A stretch of 64,000 bases of DNA from Oscarella lobularis (taxonomy: Eukaryota; Porifera; Homoscleromorpha; Homosclerophorida; Oscarellidae), in the NCBI RefSeq assembly GCF_947507565.1, contig NC_089185.1, forward strand, positions 1,364,001 to 1,428,000. Reading direction: 5' to 3'. The translations under genes and the position numbers were made by a program. The notes under the pieces were generated by a model. The model saw nothing but the letters and a program-made list of their open reading frames with translations. It ran no database searches and was not told the DNA's origin. Positions 25,869 through 34,807 of the stretch are shown piece by piece. Position 1 is the first letter of the stretch, and each line of letters opens with the position of its first letter.

Positions 25869-26956
25869 TTATACAGAAACTGTGATTGACGTTTCAAAGG
25901 AGAAACCAAGCCAGATTTTCACGTCAATCTCGGTAACGTCACTATCAAAATCAAACAAGCCGTCAAGACTGTAAGTAGTCTCGCCGGGATAAATATAGTT
26001 CGTCGGAAACATAGAGCATTTCGTGTAGGCGTCGCTATCATTCTTGGAGACACTTCTTCCCTTGTACGTACCCCGAAACCGTATCGAAAAGGACCTTTCG
26101 GAGCTATCCTGAATTTCGATCGTTATCTGATTCTTTTCAGATCGGATCTCGACGCATTCTGGCTCTCTATTCCACCAGCAATTGCGCATCGAACCGACCG
26201 CCCACATTTCTTGCATTAGGGCTTCTCTGGAATGCTCCTTTTCTTCTGCACTCCTCCTCTCCCTTGCACTTTTCAAGAGATAGCCAGATTCTTCTCCAGC
26301 GGATTTAACGCTCTGATTCACATCTGATACGCTAATGCCTTCATCACCGTCAAAAGCAGCGAAATCTCGTTATCGTATAAAACTTGGCATGAGAGGATAC
26401 TTTCAAGTAGAGCAATGTATTCTTCAGTGACAAAGCAATCAAGTCCGTTTTTCAAACGAATGAGAACGTTGACTGGAGTAGGATCAGAGCCCAGTAATAT
26501 ATTGAAACGACCCGTCGCCGGACGAATGTACATGCATCCTCCGAAAAGCTTTTCCTCTGCGCAATACCCAGACTCGGGTAAATCTGTAAAAGTGCAGCGA
26601 AACTTGTCAGGAGTATCGTCGAACTCTGGTTTTGAGGCATCTTTCACATAAAAGCGGTGGACTTTCGAATGACCCATTTCGTGGACGTACGCGCACGATA
26701 TCATGCACGTGTACACCCGTCAGCGAAGGTCGTTGCGGGGATAAGCGCATGCCGAGCGCACCGCGGTGCCGAATTCGTTGTGGAAGACGACGCCTCCTTG
26801 TGACGTCGTTTCCACGCCGTGAATTTCGCTGAAGAATGGCTCCCGCACGAAAGATGCGTAAGGTTCGTCCGGCGAGCTGGGTTGGTCGAGAACTACGACG
26901 GGGGGCCCGGGGCATATTCTTCCCCGCCACGTGGTCCTCGACAGTCCGAGTCGCAT
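25869..26956 (-). CDS. Unrecognised gene in three frames, possibly disrupted
   Basis: Three minus-strand frames follow each other: 26720-26956 (78 codons), 26318-26716 (132) and 25869-26321 (150). The first two share one reading frame, separated by one TGA. The third is shifted and overlaps the second by a few bases. The middle part reads like real protein (GHSKVHRFYVKDASKPEFDD, NGLDCFVTEEYIALLESI). The last part is rich in charged residues, then beta-like (ITIEIQDSSERSFSIRF, YSLDGLFDFDSDVTEID). I found no convincing splice pair that removes the TGA, though an undetected intron is possible. No family is recognised. It lies between the decayed and intact copies of the ZU5 gene, in an unstable block. 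Confidence 0.4.
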
Positions 26957-27332
26957 CGTCGTCCTGAGAGTCGTCGAGCGACTTGAAGAGGAGGAAACGA
27001 TTCGTTATAAAGTCTTGCGCCCTTGTTCGACGATCGGGTTGTCTGCGAATTGCTTCGCACGGAGCTGCTCGCCTAAATTCATGGCCGGATTACTCGGTTA
27101 CGTAAGACGGGTCGCCCAGATCAGTACTTGGCGCCTGTTCTTATACGAGTAGCAGCATGGTAGCAGGATAGATCGTCCGAAGGTCTTTCCCTGGGGCATG
27201 GGTAAATAAAACATCTATCTATGTATCCATCTATCTAATCATGAACGAATTCACACCAGATCCACGTGAGATGCACGTGAGATTCATTTTGCATCTTCTG
27301 TTGCCAAGGCAATCCGTTTTACCGTGCCATAT
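26957..27332. other. Promoter region of the ZU5 gene
   Basis: About 375 bp, divergent between the unrecognised minus-strand gene and the ZU5 gene. It contains a short TCTATCTATGTATCCATC simple repeat near 27212-27236. The last 70 bp are conserved in the decayed copy at 25408. Confidence 0.4.
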
Positions 27333-28928
27333 ATGACCATATATGTGCCCCCCCACAAAGCATACCTTCAGACAGAGCGTTCCTATTCCAGGGCAATGGT
27401 TGAGAGCCTGGAGACGTCGGTGTTCGACGTCTTCAGGCTGCAGCCACCGGTCGAGGAATTGGGCCCTTTTCTAGCGTCGCATCCCCTTCCCTATACGCCC
27501 AAAATAGTCAATAGTGAAAATCCACGCATCTTTTCGTCATCATCGCAGCATCCTGATGACGACCAAATATTGACGACAATATCGGTCCTTTCGCGAGCAG
27601 ACCGCCGCCAAATCGACAGCTGCCGAACCAAAGGCCGGCTCGTCATGCGCCACGGCATTGTGGGCGTATTCGAGCCGTCCACGGACGAGCGAAGCCTGAT
27701 CGACGATCAAGGAAATCGTATCCAAATACGACAAGCAATTCAAGATATCAGGGGGTCAGCGACATGGCAAGCATGTCGAGTGACGAAGGGCGACACAAAC
27801 ACTATTATCGCGACCGAGATCGACGCCTTCGCAGGCGAGCGACTTTTCTCCGTCGTCGTGTCGTGGTCGCCCAACCACTCCCCCACGGTAACAAAACGCT
27901 TCGAAGTTAAGCAGGGAGTTCGATTGCGAAGTCTCTGTCGCGAAGGCGAAGTGGAAGTGAACATACCGCCGAATTCCGTCACGAAAGCGAAGAGGGAGAT
28001 GACATTGACAGTGTCGACAACGCGCGGCAGTGCGTTCGACATCAGTTGCCACGGTGCAACTACAAGTGCCGTCAGTCCGGAGCTGGTGAGTCCGATTCTC
28101 GATTGTCGACCCTCCGGCGCTTCTTTCCACTCCCACAACGCCGTCACTATCACCCTGCCACTCGTCCCTTATTGCGAGACGGCTACGGAGCCCTGCTACG
28201 GAGAGGTTTGGACGACGGAGGACGAAGGAGAGAGTTGGTCGCCGCTTCTCGATTCGGCCGGAAAACGCGTCGTGCCGTCGATCGCACAAACGGCGAACGG
28301 GCAGTGGACAGCTCGATTTCAAACGACGCACTTCTCCTGTTTTTCTGTCGCCGTTTTCAATCGCATCGTCGACGGGCTTCACTTGAGCATTCTCTATCGC
28401 CGATCTCCCAAAATTGACGTAAAGGCGTACATCAGCCCCATGATGGATATGCCGGACAAGAACGGCGTGCAAGAACTCGGTCTCTACGTCGAATTGACAA
28501 CCAAGGAGAACGGCGAGGAGGAGCTGCTTCAACGCCGACCGCTGAGAATGACGGGCGGCAGTGCTCGCGTCTCGCTTCCGTACGGCATTCTTCGTTTCGC
28601 TTTGCAGAGCGAACAGCTTCAGCCGTGCGAGGGAGATTCGTTCGAAAAGCGGGTGCTATTTGATAAAGACGACGATTGCTTTCCGTCCGTAGTGTTTCAG
28701 TGCGAGAGAACGAGAGGAGAAGGTTCCGACGGTGAGATTATTCCGATAGACGAACCGCTCGGCTCCGTGACGATTTCCAGGTGGAATCGAGAGTCGGTTT
28801 CGTCGGATAGGATCTACTTGAAAAAGGTTAGTTCGGGGGGTTTCACAGTCTTCGTAAAGATGCCTGAAATTCGTGCTGTGCACAGGACTTATGCAAAGAA
28901 GAGTGGTCAGATTTTCGAGAGACTATAA
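27333..28928 (+). CDS. Intronless ZU5-domain protein (ZU5-UPA-like)
   Basis: An open frame of 531 residues from the first ATG (27333); a second candidate start at 27396 gives MVESLETSVFDVF. A ZU5 core lies at about residues 190-300 (VEVNIPPNSVTKAKREMTLTV, SPILDCRPSGASFHSHNAVT and ITLPLVPYC). It is followed by HFSCFSVAVF and a UPA-like segment (GLHLSILYRRSPKIDVKAYI, …ELGLYVELTT, …ILRFALQS). Known: ZU5-UPA pairs occur in UNC5, ankyrin and PIDD, usually with a death domain that they hold inactive. No death domain is visible before the stop. Inferred: a scaffold or receptor-side regulator in a death or immune pathway, whose effector may be encoded separately (see 29016). A possible donor site at 28826 is not compatible in phase with the next ORF. 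Confidence 0.65.
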   Translation: MTIYVPPHKAYLQTERSYSRAMVESLETSVFDVFRLQPPVEELGPFLASHPLPYTPKIVNSENPRIFSSSSQHPDDDQILTTISVLSRADRRQIDSCRTKGRLVMRHGIVGVFEPSTDERSLIDDQGNRIQIRQAIQDIRGSATWQACRVTKGDTNTIIATEIDAFAGERLFSVVVSWSPNHSPTVTKRFEVKQGVRLRSLCREGEVEVNIPPNSVTKAKREMTLTVSTTRGSAFDISCHGATTSAVSPELVSPILDCRPSGASFHSHNAVTITLPLVPYCETATEPCYGEVWTTEDEGESWSPLLDSAGKRVVPSIAQTANGQWTARFQTTHFSCFSVAVFNRIVDGLHLSILYRRSPKIDVKAYISPMMDMPDKNGVQELGLYVELTTKENGEEELLQRRPLRMTGGSARVSLPYGILRFALQSEQLQPCEGDSFEKRVLFDKDDDCFPSVVFQCERTRGEGSDGEIIPIDEPLGSVTISRWNRESVSSDRIYLKKVSSGGFTVFVKMPEIRAVHRTYAKKSGQIFERL

Positions 28929-29015
28929 ACACAGGGAAAATTTCAAGTATGCAGTAGGTCTGGAGTAGCGATTTCCTACATCGTCTTTCAAACAGGTAAA
29001 ATCAGAAGTCTTCGC

Positions 29016-29876
29016 ATGGTCGACAAATTCAGGAGCGTCTGCACGAGTCGCCTGAGTCTGAAAGACTCCGTCGATACGGATGGCGACGTCATGGACCAAG
29101 ACGACTTTGTCGGAGAGGTTGCGCAGCTCTTCGAGCAAAAACTGGGTGGCACACCCGAGCAACTGAAAACGGCGATTGTCGAAAGTCTGCAGACGGAAGA
29201 AATTGCTCAGATGTTGGACCCCAAACGTGAAGAGGAAAGTACACCTTCATCGACGTCTACCGAGTCAGTACCTTCTACCCAGCGTTCATCGGAAACGTTG
29301 AGCTCTCACTATCTGAGTTCTCATCGATTGGGGCCCGCTGCAACGACGCAATTTGATAGCGATATGCGACGAAGTATCAGAGGATCTCGCGGAAGTGGAG
29401 TCAAGCTACCCACGCCCATGTTCCGACTGCCAGAACCTGAACCTTTGATTGACATTCCAGCTCTTGTTAAAAAGCGTCGCAGCTGCTCGTCAATGTTAGA
29501 CGTACCGCCTTCAACGACTAGATCTCCTTCAAAGGGAAAAGGAGTTCAAAATGAAAGAAAAACTGACCGGTGCTCTGTCTCGACTGCAGGCTTTCATCCT
29601 TTTTCTACTCCTCCTCGTCGACGTAGAGAGAATGCCGCCTCTGCGGACCAAATCCCGCCCTTCTCACGTCACGTGAAAAGAGAAAAGGAGAATGGGACGA
29701 GTCGTTCGACGTCGCGATTCAAAGCCACCCACTGCGAGACCGCAGTGATGGGGGGCAAAAATCACCAGATCAGCCAGATCACCAACTACCATCAGCACTA
29801 CCATGTGCATACCACGTGTACCGGTAATTGTCAGCAAGCGAACTCCACTAAAGATCAGAAATACGAAGAGCAATAA
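29016..29876 (+). CDS. Disordered protein with acidic N-terminus and C-terminal RHIM-like motif
   Basis: A 286-residue frame starting 87 bp after the stop of the ZU5 gene. The N-terminal 70 residues could form helices (GEVAQLFEQKLGGTPEQLKT, IVESLQTEEIAQML). The middle is Ser/Pro/Arg rich and probably disordered. The tail after residue 245 reads HQISQITNYHQHYHVHTTCT. This has the spacing and character of the RHIM amyloid core (RIPK1: IQIGNYNYM), with Gln-Ile-x-Asn-Tyr preserved and Thr in place of Gly. A 3' splice-like CAG precedes it at about 28994, so it could be a second exon of the ZU5 gene. I found no donor in the right phase with a good consensus. Family unknown; the motif call is a hypothesis. 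Confidence 0.5.
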   Translation: MVDKFRSVCTSRLSLKDSVDTDGDVMDQDDFVGEVAQLFEQKLGGTPEQLKTAIVESLQTEEIAQMLDPKREEESTPSSTSTESVPSTQRSSETLSSHYLSSHRLGPAATTQFDSDMRRSIRGSRGSGVKLPTPMFRLPEPEPLIDIPALVKKRRSCSSMLDVPPSTTRSPSKGKGVQNERKTDRCSVSTAGFHPFSTPPRRRRENAASADQIPPFSRHVKREKENGTSRSTSRFKATHCETAVMGGKNHQISQITNYHQHYHVHTTCTGNCQQANSTKDQKYEEQ

Positions 29877-30151
29877 ATTAACTTATACCGGCCATTAGCG
29901 TACCTCTGAAGTAATTACTCTATTAATAAGACTATGTTGTTTGTCGCTAGTTTTCCCCCTCAAGTCTTGTTGAAACAAAGTGTAGTAGGCATTTCGTGCA
30001 TTGACTGAAATTTGTAGACGATTTTCAACTTGCACGCATGGTGATATATAGACCGGAAACATCGTGAAAACAAACAAAGCAAACGCTCGCCCTCGCAATG
30101 ATAAAAATACAAAAAAAAAGAAGTCAAAAAAGACGTCAAGAGATCGCTCTC
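29877..30151. other. Convergent 3' spacer
   Basis: About 275 bp between the RHIM-like ORF (plus) and BHMT copy 2 (minus). Nothing recognised; an A-rich tract lies at 30108-30130. Confidence 0.4.
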
Positions 30152-31721
30152 TTACTTTTCGTCGCCGTGGGCGTAGCCTCCGCAAAACGGAACGGAAAGT
30201 GCCGCCGAATAGGGTCGACCAGTCGACGGAGGCTTCATCCAATAATCCTTCCCAACCCTTCGATAAAAAGAGATTGACACGCGTTCGTTTGTCCAACAAG
30301 TGAAATGTCTAACTTTTGATCATACGATGCATACATGCCGCTCTGTTTCAGACTGGCACCCCACATCCCGTGCTTCTCGCTCGCTTCCCCCAGACGACCG
30401 CCGCGCTCCGGAGAAAGCTAGAGAAGATCCACGTAACTAAACGCAGTACGTACGGCTTGTATGGAACACGCGTACCTCTTCCGCTACTCCTCTGATGTGA
30501 TAAGGCTCCATGCCACAGCAACCGCCCAAATAACGAACTCCCAAATCGTACGCCTTCCGAGCAAAATCCTGTGCGTCCCATCGCGTTAAGAGTCTAGGCT
30601 CAATAGCTAAAAAATGCGCAGTTCTTCTTCAGAGAAAACTAATGATGATTTCCTCTTCGTACCGAAAGGATATTCTGGAAGCTCTGGCATTCCGCCTTTC
30701 TTGGCGTCTGGCACATGATAGCCGGGTGGCTGCATCATAAGATAAGGACTTAGGCCTTCTTTCTCTAGCTCCGCTTTCATCAATTCTATGGTCTTCAGTG
30801 ACGTCGTATAGTCGAAGTGGCAATTCTGTCCAACCACGTCAGCTCCTTCGTACAGTATGCAAGGTAGATGAAGTACATCTGACTACACAGCATACCTGCT
30901 TTTGCCATCTCTACTGCACATTTTCCTGGACTGTTACCTCCTTCGTCTCCATCCGGACCAATGCGCATGCTGGCCACCACTGGCTTTCCATATTCCTTGC
31001 ACACTTCAATAGCCCACAACGTTTCTTCCAAGTGAGGGAAAAACTATAAACGCAACTACTGTGTAAAACCTAAAAACTATTCAGAAATCATCATGACTCC
31101 CACCTCCACGAGAAAGAAATCGACGTCGTATTTTTTGAATATTTCTGTTTGAACTTTGAACTCGGCTTGGACAGCATCCTTGCCTTTTCCCTCAAGATAC
31201 GACGGCGTCGGCGACAGACTCGCCGTCAGGAGCGTCCCGTACTCGTCAGCGACGCCTTTAGCGATAGAACACGCCGCTTCGTTGATTTTATCAACCTATT
31301 ATTTCAAAATAAATAAATAAATAAAAATTATTTAATTAATTTATTCATTCTTTACCCCATATTTTTTGGCCGCCTGATTTCCACGAAAGTTCAGCTTGTC
31401 TTCGCTCGCGTAGAAGGTGAAGGACTGCGAGACGTCGGCGCCAGCTCGCGCGTACTCGCGATGCAACTGAGCGACCGCTTCGGGATGTTCGACGACCGCC
31501 TCGGGCGTCCAGCAGCCTGCTTTCACGTAGCCACGACGCTCGAGAACGAGAAGAAAGCTCCCGTCTCCGATTACGGGACCTTCGGCGAGACGCTCCAAGA
31601 GGCCCTTTCTCTACGTGATTTTGCCGATAGAATGCAGCCGAACTGTAGAAGTGGTGCTTACGGCAGATTTCGGTTGCTTTGCCTTGGGATTTGCGCTCGA
31701 CTTCGACCTCCTTTTCGGCAT
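30152..31721 (-). CDS. BHMT: Betaine-homocysteine S-methyltransferase, tandem copy 2
   Basis: The start [16 protein letters not shown] (ATG at 31721) is followed by short-intron exons carrying [91 protein letters not shown] and [19 protein letters not shown]. It ends with [37 protein letters not shown]…. The three zinc cysteines (GQNC, GGCC) are present. Known: cytosolic zinc enzyme that moves a methyl group from betaine to homocysteine, giving methionine and dimethylglycine. The C-terminus differs from copy 1. No break in the reading frame was seen. Confidence 0.93.
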
Positions 31722-31821
31722 TTTTTTTTTTACCAAGCGTGCGCTAAACAGACCCCTCCTCCCCTCCTCCTCCCAGAAGTGTAAATAAAAAAAAGGAATT
31801 CACGCTGCAGTCAAATGACTT

Positions 31822-33377
31822 TCATGGCGCTTTAGGCTTTCCCTCAAAAAATGCTGAATAGGACGCAGAGAAAGGACGTCCTGTAGCAGGCGGCTTCATC
31901 CAATAATCTTTTCCAACTCTAAATTAGTTCCAGATAAAGACCAGCACAAATACAATCCTTATCAACTAGCTACCTATGTGTCATTGTTGAAAGGAAAGAA
32001 CCGGTGGAAAGAGACGCGCCCCACATGCCATGGTTCTCGCTTGCTTCGCCCAGACGTCCACCTCGTTCTGTTGAAAGCTAAGGAAACAGAATGAAGTCCC
32101 ATTTTCTTCGCGTTTCGTCGCTGCACTTACTTCTTCCGCTATTCCCCGAATGTGATACGGTTCCATGCCGCAGCAACCGCCCAAGTAGCGAACACCCACG
32201 TCAAAGGCTTTTCTCGCAAAATCCTGAGCTTCCCACCTCGTCAACAGTCTAGGTTCAAAAGCTAAAAAGCGTAAAAGATAGTGAACAGCAGAAGCAGCAA
32301 AAAGAAAATGGTACCAAATGGATATTCAGAAAGCGCGGACATCCCCCCTTTATTGGCCTCTGGTACATGATAGCCAGGTGGCTGCATCATCAGATAAGGA
32401 CTTAGGCCTTCTTTTTCTAACTCCGCTTTCATCAATTCTATGGTCTGTAGTGACGTCGTATAGTCAAAGTGGCAATTCTGTCCAACCACGTCAGCTCCTT
32501 TTGTAGAATGAAGACAATGCCTCTATAGCAATAGCATGCATGTTCTAACGTACCCGCTTTTGCCATCTCTACTGCACATTTTCCTGGACTGTTGCCTCCT
32601 CTGTCTCCATCTGGACCAATACGCATGCTGGCCACCACTGGCTTTCCATATTCCTTGCACACTTCGATAGCCCACAACGTTTCCTCCAAGTGAGGGAAAA
32701 ACTATAAACACAACTATCTGCATGTCCGAAACATTCAAAATGACTCCCACCTCCACGAGAAAGAAATCAACGTCGTATTTTTTGAATATTTCCGTTTGAA
32801 CTTTGAACTCAGCTTGGACTACATCTTTGCCTTTTCCCTCAAGATACGACGGCGTCGGCGACAGACTCGCCGTCAGGAGCGTCCCGTACTCGTCAGCAAC
32901 GCCTTTAGCGATAGAACACGCTGCTTCGTTGATTTTATTAACCTATTGTTTCGAAATTAATTATTAAATTGATTGATTAATTAAATTAATTAATTCAGTT
33001 GCACCCCATATTTTTTGGCCGCCTCATTTCCTCGAAATTTCAACTTGTCTTCGCTCGCGTAGAAGGTGAACGATTGTGAGACGTCGGCGCCGGCTCGCGC
33101 GTACTCGCGATGCAACTGAGCGACCGCTTCGGGATGTTCGACGACCGCTTCGGGCGTCCAGTAGCCTGCTTTTACGTAGCCACGACGTTCGAGAACGAGA
33201 AGAAAGCTCCCGTCGCCGATTACGGGACCTTCGGCGAGACGTTCCAAAAGACCCTTTTTCTATGCGATTTTCGGTGATGGTTTTGGATAAGCTCCGAGAA
33301 GAGGTTCTTACAGCTGGTTTCGATTGCTTTGCCTCGCGATTTGCACTCGCTTTCGACTTTCTTTTCGGTTTCGGCAT
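31822..33377 (-). CDS. BHMT: Betaine-homocysteine S-methyltransferase, tandem copy 1
   Basis: Starts at 33377 ([18 protein letters not shown]) and ends at 31822 (…[17 protein letters not shown]). The exon set is parallel to copy 2, with the same splice positions. Motifs are [73 protein letters not shown] and [20 protein letters not shown]. Zinc ligands are intact. Central exons are almost identical to copy 2 at the DNA level while introns differ, which points to recent duplication with purifying selection or gene conversion. Its start codon is only about 30 bp from the divergent phosphatase gene. Possible osmolyte or one-carbon role in a marine animal (inference). Confidence 0.93.
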
Positions 33378-33407
33378 CTCTCCTATCGAGCGAACGTGCG
33401 CTAAAAC
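33378..33407. promoter_or_regulatory. 30-bp gap between divergent start codons
   Basis: The ATG of BHMT copy 1 (minus, ends at 33377) and the ATG of the S1P phosphatase gene (plus, starts at 33408) are 30 bp apart. Promoter elements and 5' UTRs must therefore overlap each other or the opposite coding sequence. Confidence 0.6.
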
Positions 33408-34604
33408 ATGGCGAAGAAGTCTCGCATCGTTCGCGCGGCTCCGATCGATCGTCTCGGTTTCGTCGGCCACCTAATACGATCGAGCCTTCTCAAGGCCATC
33501 CTTCACGGCACCCAAGTGGTCGTCGCTCTCCAGAGACATCGAACGCCGACGCGAAACGCTCTCATGCGCTTCGTCACGGCATTCGGTCACGAAGACTTCT
33601 ACACGGCTCTCATACCCGTCCTAACGTGGATCGTCGATCCGCGTCTCGGATTTCTCTTCCTAATCGTCCTAGCGACGAGTTTCTACGTGAGCGGATCGCT
33701 AAAGAATCTCGTTCTGCTCCCGCGCCCGCCTTCGCCTCCCGTCGAGCCGCTCGAGCGCTCGACGGACTGGGCAATGCCGAGTCTTCACGCTATAACGGGC
33801 GTCGTCGGTCCCTGGTACATTTTCTTCTACGCTTATCTGAATTACGATTTGAGCGAATCGACGCTCGTTGCTCTGTTCGGCGTTATGACTGTTTGGTCGG
33901 TTTCGGTCATCTTCAGCCGGCTTTATCTGGGCGTTCACAGTCCCGTCGATCTTGTCGTGGGCGGTGCCGTCGGTTGTATCGTCGTCGTTGCGTGGCTTCA
34001 AATTGATACGTATTTTGAAAATTACGTGGCGTCGCATCGGAATTCTTACATTGCTGTTCTCTTTGGATTCATTCTGATGATATTTCTGCATCCGCGATCC
34101 AAGGATCATTATTCGGTGTCCTTTTATGATTCGGTGAGTTTGCTTGGATTGGCGAGCGGGGCTGTTCTCGGTCGATTGCGTACCGTTGGCGATATTCATC
34201 TGTCGGCGTCGCTGCTCGAGATGCCCACTGAAAAGAATCTGTATCTTCTGATTGGTTTGAGAATGTTACTTGGAACGGCTGCTACTTTCCTTGGGAGGGT
34301 CGTTCTAAAGATGCTTCTGCGTCCTTTGATTAGATGCTTGATATATGCTGCTGGATTTGAGGTTGTCAGTGCCACGGAAATGTTGAAGGAGCAAGTGCTT
34401 AATGTGCACTATTCTGAGGCGTTTTGTTTGCCTGGAGATGTCGATGATGATGACGAGGTGAAGAAGACAAAGAAAGGAGAGGAAAAGAAACGTTCAAGGC
34501 ATACGATTGATATAGACATACCACTCAAGTTCTGCTTGTATTCCATTATGGGATGGCTGGCTTTAGAAGGCATGCCTTCGCTGTTTTATCAGTTGGGCAT
34601 TTAG
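33408..34604 (+). CDS. Sphingosine-1-phosphate phosphatase-like, intronless
   Basis: A 398-residue intronless frame. PAP2 superfamily motifs are all present: KNLVLLPRP (KX6RP), AMPSLHA (PSxH) and SRLYLGVHSPVD (SRX5HX3D). The lead-in GHEDFYTALIPVLTWIVDPR and PRPPSPPVEPLERSTDWAMP match SGPP1/2 rather than lipid phosphate phosphatases. About eight to ten hydrophobic segments follow, with an acidic/lysine loop near residue 345. Known: SGPP enzymes sit in the ER and dephosphorylate sphingosine-1-phosphate, feeding sphingosine back to ceramide. Complete, with catalytic residues intact. Confidence 0.87.
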   Translation: MAKKSRIVRAAPIDRLGFVGHLIRSSLLKAILHGTQVVVALQRHRTPTRNALMRFVTAFGHEDFYTALIPVLTWIVDPRLGFLFLIVLATSFYVSGSLKNLVLLPRPPSPPVEPLERSTDWAMPSLHAITGVVGPWYIFFYAYLNYDLSESTLVALFGVMTVWSVSVIFSRLYLGVHSPVDLVVGGAVGCIVVVAWLQIDTYFENYVASHRNSYIAVLFGFILMIFLHPRSKDHYSVSFYDSVSLLGLASGAVLGRLRTVGDIHLSASLLEMPTEKNLYLLIGLRMLLGTAATFLGRVVLKMLLRPLIRCLIYAAGFEVVSATEMLKEQVLNVHYSEAFCLPGDVDDDDEVKKTKKGEEKKRSRHTIDIDIPLKFCLYSIMGWLALEGMPSLFYQLGI

Positions 34605-34807
34605 TTCCTATGAAGACAGACTTAGTCATAGGTATACGTTTGATCTGACTTATTATACGTGTATGAATCAACACAAAACTTTCAGTTTCACTGACCTTTG
34701 CACGGAGGCCTATACTACAGCAACAAGCAACCTTGCATTCATTGACTCGTCTTGAAACAGTTCAAGGTTGCTATGTAAGAAGTTTCTTTCAACCCTGTAC
34801 GGAACAT

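Noticed and set aside
27740-28532. 258- and 137-codon minus frames
   Set aside because: Antisense to the ZU5 gene, which carries the recognisable domain.
30064-30303. Lys/Arg-rich 79-codon plus frame
   Set aside because: Overlaps the last BHMT exon on the other strand and an A-rich spacer; the composition is explained by both.
33024-34006. Arg/Ser-rich frames of 148 and 225 codons
   Set aside because: Shadows of the BHMT exons and the phosphatase gene in other frames.
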